Source: Bacteroidales bacterium
GTDB taxonomy: Bacteria > Bacteroidota > Bacteroidia > Bacteroidales > P3
Length of the DNA: 8,583 bases
Assembly (NCBI GenBank): GCA_016281475.1
Contig: JAEEIS010000061.1
Location: 1 to 8,583 of the forward strand
Direction: 5' to 3'
The notes beneath the pieces are model-generated. The model searched no databases. It was not told the origin of the DNA and saw only the letters and a list, made by a program, of their open reading frames with translations. Position 1 is the stretch's first letter; every line of letters starts with the position of its first letter. Shown here in pieces: positions 5,886-8,583 of the stretch. A program made the translations under genes and the position numbers.

Positions 5886-6267
5886 GGTCGACTTTGCTGA
5901 GGACTATTTTGATGTCGTGGTGATAGTAGTTGTCGAGCAGGGTGTCTTTGACAGCATAATCGGGGTCGTCGGCAACGAAACGGAAGAGGGTTTGATAGTT
6001 GTCGCTAAAATTATGATCAACCCATACCGATGCAATGCCTTCATCGTTGGTGTAGCCGAGCAGGTACCACTCTTGGTTGGTGTCGCCAACCTGCAGTTGC
6101 GAGCGTATCTTCACATGGGGCATGGGGCTGCCATCCTCGGCGGAGACTACATGGAAGGTCATGTTGTTTTCGCCGTACCAATCTCTTTCAGTGCCATAGC
6201 AGGCTTGGAACACGAACATGGCAGCGGTCAAAGAGATGCCTTTGAGCAGGTTTCTAATTATTTTCAT
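5875..6267 (-). CDS. Radical SAM-associated lipoprotein, 130 aa
   Basis: Predicted lipoprotein: MKIIRNLLKG, a hydrophobic core, then FQAC with Cys23 lipidated, followed by YGTE. The Cys-Tyr-Gly-Thr start and the place directly before the enzyme gene fit the putative lipoprotein of the rSAM/lipoprotein system (TIGR04134 type). Residues 36-125 look like a peptidase-regulatory-like beta-sandwich: FHVVSAEDGSPMPHVKI (38-54), GYTNDEG (71-77), and a closing DIKIVLSK strand (118-125). Cys23 is the only cysteine, so a thioether modification elsewhere in the mature protein is unlikely; Tyr/His-rich NYYHHD (113-118) stands out. Start and end both overlap neighbours: ATGA (4 bp) with the membrane protein gene, and 11 bp with the enzyme gene. 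It may be substrate, partner or cargo of the enzyme; this is inferred from context only. Confidence 0.87.
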   Translation of the reverse strand: MKIIRNLLKGISLTAAMFVFQACYGTERDWYGENNMTFHVVSAEDGSPMPHVKIRSQLQVGDTNQEWYLLGYTNDEGIASVWVDHNFSDNYQTLFRFVADDPDYAVKDTLLDNYYHHDIKIVLSKVDHAQ

Positions 6268-6845
6268 TGTATGGTGTGTTTAAGGGTTTTAATATTCTCT
6301 TCAAGTTTGAGGAATGAACGATATGCTACCACGAAGTTGACCGCCATTGCCACAGCGGTAATGCCCATCCACAGCCAGAAGACCCATCTCACCCCGAATG
6401 GGTCGAGTCCTAATAGCGGCAGCAGCAGGGCGACGACGCAGATGGTTAGCGGCACTTTGATGTAGAGGGTGTAGCGGCGGTCCCATTGATGGATGAGCTC
6501 CAGCCGGTCTACGTATGCCGCCACCTCATCCACCCCTCTTGAAGGGTCGATGTGTCGCAAGGGGATGTTCATCTGTATGGCAATGAGCACACGCACCACG
6601 GTGATGAGCTGCACCACGATGTAGCACACAAGATAGCCGATGTGATGCAGGTACAAGGGCATGAGGCAGGCGACAGCCAGCATGAGCACGATGCTGCCCA
6701 CCAGTCCTGCCCGTAGGCGGGTGTGCAGGCGGGTGTATTCGCTGCGTCGGCTCTTGGGTGGTATGGTGCACCGTATGGTGCCACCGGCAAGGGGTGCCGC
6801 CTGCTGTATACGTCGGTCGCGTAGTTGTTCTATAAGGTCTTCCAT
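6264..6845 (-). CDS. Four-helix membrane protein, possible anti-sigma factor
   Basis: A 193-residue membrane protein I do not recognise by family. Residues 1-46 are charged and basic and probably cytosolic. Four hydrophobic segments follow as two hairpins: about 47-66, 69-92, 128-147 and 154-175. Between the pairs is a charged loop (about 93-126, PLRHIDPSRGVDEVAAYVDR and on). The tail (176-193) is polar. It follows the ECF sigma gene and overlaps it by 16 bp, the usual position of an anti-sigma factor; the short N-terminal cytosolic part could hold the sigma factor at the membrane. It has no zinc-binding HxxxCxxC motif and no FecR-like domain, so this would be an atypical anti-sigma. I place the start at ATG 6845 (MEDLIEQLRD); the frame is open upstream to 7190 only as a shadow of the sigma gene. 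Its stop overlaps the next start as ATGA. Confidence 0.8.
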   Translation of the reverse strand: MEDLIEQLRDRRIQQAAPLAGGTIRCTIPPKSRRSEYTRLHTRLRAGLVGSIVLMLAVACLMPLYLHHIGYLVCYIVVQLITVVRVLIAIQMNIPLRHIDPSRGVDEVAAYVDRLELIHQWDRRYTLYIKVPLTICVVALLLPLLGLDPFGVRWVFWLWMGITAVAMAVNFVVAYRSFLKLEENIKTLKHTIQ

Positions 6846-7309
6846 TTCTTCAGTTTTTGTTTGATGCGGTGGATGCGGACACCTACGGCTGAGGTGGTTA
6901 TGCCCAGTGTTTCCGCCATTTCTACCTCGGTGGCACCGTCGATGTACATGTATATAAGTGCTTGGTCGGCTTTGGGCAGTAGGTCGATGAGGCGGTAGAG
7001 TTCGTCGCGCAGTGGGTCGGCAGGCTCGTCGCGCAGCCATTGCTCCATCTCTTCGGGCAGGGGCACCACTCGGGGCTGCTTCACCTCTTTGCGCCAGAGC
7101 GATATGGCGGTGTTCAATGCCACGCGGTACATCCAGTTCTTGGGTGAGCAGTCGCCGCGGTACTTGTCGCGACTGCACCACAGGTTGCACACCATCTCCT
7201 GATAGAGGTCGCGCAGGGCTTCTTCATCGCCTTTGGCGAAAGTGTAGCCGATGTGGTACAGCAGCCATTCGTTTTGCGACAGCAGCGCGTTGAACTCCTC
7301 GTCGCTCAT
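6830..7309 (-). CDS. ECF-type sigma-70 family RNA polymerase sigma factor
   Basis: A 159-residue sigma factor with only regions 2 and 4, hence ECF type. Region 2 spans about residues 8-75, with the core-binding DLYQEMVCNLW and the -10-recognition stretch around KNWMYRVALNTAISLWRK. Region 4 spans about 105-156: LYRLIDLLPKADQALIYMY, then the helix-turn-helix EVEMAETLGITTSAVGVRIHRIKQKL. The linker (76-104) is short and acidic. It directs RNA polymerase to its own set of promoters, which may include that of this operon. The start ATG overlaps the stop of the upstream lipoprotein gene by 4 bp (ATGA), and its end overlaps the membrane protein gene by 16 bp. There is no FecR/TonB-dependent transducer neighbour, so it does not belong to the common iron or glycan-uptake sigma groups of Bacteroidetes. 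Confidence 0.93.
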   Translation of the reverse strand: MSDEEFNALLSQNEWLLYHIGYTFAKGDEEALRDLYQEMVCNLWCSRDKYRGDCSPKNWMYRVALNTAISLWRKEVKQPRVVPLPEEMEQWLRDEPADPLRDELYRLIDLLPKADQALIYMYIDGATEVEMAETLGITTSAVGVRIHRIKQKLKKWKTL

Positions 7310-7773
7310 TCGCTCAGGTTATAGTCGTCGACGGTGATATTGAGGGTATAGCGGCAGTAGCCGGCGTGACCCTTGAAAGTCGTTGTGTTCATGCGTGGCT
7401 TATAAACGTAGCGTGAGCCGGTATGGTTGGTGTCGGCAAAGGAATAAAGACCACCGTTAGTGTCGCTGAGGGCATAGAACTTGAGGCTGCGGCCGTCGTC
7501 GAAAAGTAGTTGCACGCTGTCGCCGTAGATGTCGTTGCGTATATCCGTCGACACATCAGGGATCCCGGCATAACCTAATCCGCCATTGCCATACACAACC
7601 GTGTCCGTCAGTGCTGGAGCAGAGACTGTTTTGTGGCGGTACACCGTGTCTAACGAGGCGATGGTGACGGCATGCTCAGTTTGGTTGTTGATAGCAAAGT
7701 CGAAATTGTAGCCTGGGTCGCAAGCTGCAAAAAGTAGGGCAGCCATGATGAGGATTGTTTTTTTCTTTTTCAT
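7306..7773 (-). CDS. Lipoprotein of unknown function, 155 aa
   Basis: First gene of the sigma/radical SAM operon. MKKKKTILIM plus a short hydrophobic core ends in the lipobox LFAAC, with Cys18 lipidated, followed by DPGYNFDF. The mature part is beta-rich: NNQTEHAVTIASLD (29-42), a polar central part with several Gly and Asp residues, and a C-terminal strand YCRYTLNITVDDY. The start resembles a common kind of small Bacteroidetes lipoprotein that opens with an immunoglobulin-like strand (DFAINNQTEHAVTI), but I cannot name the family. It ends in an ATGA overlap with the sigma factor gene, so its translation is coupled to that of the regulator. A lipoprotein upstream of its sigma factor could be an envelope sensor or simply the operon's first product; this is inference. 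Confidence 0.87.
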   Translation of the reverse strand: MKKKKTILIMAALLFAACDPGYNFDFAINNQTEHAVTIASLDTVYRHKTVSAPALTDTVVYGNGGLGYAGIPDVSTDIRNDIYGDSVQLLFDDGRSLKFYALSDTNGGLYSFADTNHTGSRYVYKPRMNTTTFKGHAGYCRYTLNITVDDYNLSE

Positions 7774-7817
7774 AAGACAGGTTGTTTAACTTTGCTATAT
7801 ATAGACGCAGAAAAGGT

Positions 7818-7848
7818 CAAAATCTTACATCGGAAAAGAAAAAAACAA
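7818..7848 (-). promoter_or_regulatory. Weak candidate promoter for the sigma/rSAM operon
   Basis: In minus sense, TAAGATTTTG (7827-7818) is a near match to TAnnTTTG with two extra bases, and TTG lies 18 bp upstream (7848-7846) as a possible -33 box. It would start transcription about 35-40 bp before the lipoprotein start at 7773. This is the only reasonable candidate in the 92-bp gap; because the operon encodes an ECF sigma factor, the real promoter may instead follow an unknown ECF consensus. A perfect palindrome, CTATATATAG (7795-7804), lies between it and the gene. Confidence 0.25.
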
Positions 7849-7865
7849 TCCGCAACCACAACGCA

Positions 7866-8583
7866 CTAGTTCTGCGAGAACTCTTTGATACGCTGTTCCT
7901 CGCTGCGACGGCAGACGAGTATCTGTCCGCCTTTCTCGGAGACGATATACCCGTCCAGCCCCTGGAGCACCACCTTCTTAGCATCCTCGGCATGCACCAC
8001 GCAATTGCTGCACTCATACAGATGTATGTTGCCCACGGCGCCGTTGCCATCCTTATCGAGCGTCAGTTTCTCATGCAGCGAAGCCCAGTTGCCCAGGTCG
8101 CTCCAGCCGAAGTCGGCAGGGTGGGTATACACCTTGCCCTCGGCGGCGGCAGGCTCCATGACGGCATAGTCGATGGATATCTTCTCGCATTGGGGGAAGA
8201 TGGTCTGCACATCGGCAGGGGTTTTCATGCGTTCCATATCGTCGGCCAGATTGGGCTTGTAGGTGCGGATGGCATCGGTAATAGTGGCAACGTTCCACAC
8301 AAATATGCCTGCGTTCCACAAGTAGCTGCCCTCGGCAAGGTACTTTTTGGCAGTCTCTAGGTCGGGTTTTTCCTTGAATGCCTCGACCGACATGATTTCA
8401 CCTTGCGGAGATGTTTTGCCGCACTTGATATAGCCGTAGCCCGTTTCGGGACGGTTGGGCTTGATGCCGACGGTGACAATGGCGTTGTTTCCTTCGGTGA
8501 ACGCGAGGGCGCCCGCAATCACGCGGCGGAACTCTTCGGGGTTCATCACTACTGCGTCGGCAGGTGTGACCACCACGTTGGCA
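7866..8583 (-). CDS. manC: Mannose-1-phosphate guanylyltransferase, N-terminus cut off
   Basis: The enzyme makes GDP-mannose from mannose 1-phosphate and GTP, feeding GDP-mannose and GDP-fucose into surface glycans, in the cytosol. The window edge removes about the first third: 238 residues remain of the roughly 355 usual for the family, beginning ANVVVTPADA. Visible signatures: PNRPETGYGYI, FKEKPD, the mannose-phosphate binding region YLWNAGIFVW, SIDYAVMEPA, and FGWSDLGNWASL. The C-terminus RIKEFSQN ends in a TAG at 7866. The residue after PAD is Ala where many relatives have His; I cannot tell whether this is usual in Bacteroidales. It is separated from the next gene downstream by 92 bp and no clear terminator is seen. 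The symbol is by family; rfbM or cpsB are used elsewhere. Confidence 0.92.
   Translation of the reverse strand, partial: ANVVVTPADAVVMNPEEFRRVIAGALAFTEGNNAIVTVGIKPNRPETGYGYIKCGKTSPQGEIMSVEAFKEKPDLETAKKYLAEGSYLWNAGIFVWNVATITDAIRTYKPNLADDMERMKTPADVQTIFPQCEKISIDYAVMEPAAAEGKVYTHPADFGWSDLGNWASLHEKLTLDKDGNGAVGNIHLYECSNCVVHAEDAKKVVLQGLDGYIVSEKGGQILVCRRSEEQRIKEFSQN

Noticed and set aside
6846..7190. N-terminal extension of the four-helix membrane protein
   Set aside because: It is fully inside the sigma factor gene and is rich in Arg, Pro and His, typical of an out-of-frame reading of GC-rich coding DNA.
7787..7794. Exact TAnnTTTG box (TAACTTTG) on the plus strand
   Set aside because: It points into the 3' end of the minus-strand guanylyltransferase gene; there is no plus-strand gene behind it and no -33 box, so chance is the simplest explanation, though an antisense RNA cannot be excluded.
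8550..8562. Ala in place of the expected His after PAD in the guanylyltransferase
   Set aside because: It may be normal for Bacteroidales members of the family, and all other motifs are intact, so I do not treat it as an inactivating change.

Overview
The window looks like chromosomal DNA from a member of the Bacteroidales, probably Prevotella-like. The evidence is a Bacteroidetes-type -7 box (TAnnTTTG) before thiL, starts with no Shine-Dalgarno sequence, many SpII lipoproteins, an ECF sigma factor, and a radical SAM/SPASM enzyme paired with a lipoprotein, a pairing known from this phylum. No RNA gene, CRISPR array, transposase or phage gene was found.

Layout. Positions 1-259 hold no gene: a patchwork of 7- and 8-nt tandem repeats, then a terminator hairpin for the minus-strand lipoprotein gene at 260-814. 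A divergent intergenic region (815-947) leads to two plus-strand housekeeping genes, thiL (948-1991) and pcm (2026-2697). They meet a minus-strand unit end to end, with only 10 bp between stop codons. That unit, read right to left, is an outer-membrane beta-barrel gene (4204-3554), a 59-residue lipoprotein (3512-3333) and a SprT-like zinc-metalloprotein (3343-2708). Upstream of it, 4205-4384 carries an inverted-repeat cassette built of 12-nt repeats.

The main item is a compact minus-strand operon from 7773 to 4385: lipoprotein, ECF sigma factor, four-helix membrane protein, lipoprotein with a peptidase-regulatory-like fold, radical SAM/SPASM enzyme, and a second lipoprotein of that fold. Successive genes overlap by 4, 16, 4 and 11 bp, and the last gap is 22 bp. 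I recognise the enzyme and the lipoprotein just before it as the 'rSAM/lipoprotein system' pair (TIGR04133/TIGR04134 type), whose chemistry is, to my knowledge, unknown. Here the pair is embedded in a unit with its own sigma factor and a membrane protein that could be its anti-sigma factor. A reasonable inference is that an envelope signal releases the sigma factor, which drives production of surface or periplasmic lipoproteins and of an enzyme that may modify one or both of them. The enzyme gene also carries an in-frame octamer repeat insertion next to a 14-bp palindrome.

The right edge cuts through a minus-strand mannose-1-phosphate guanylyltransferase gene (C-terminal 238 residues present), which supplies GDP-mannose for surface glycans.
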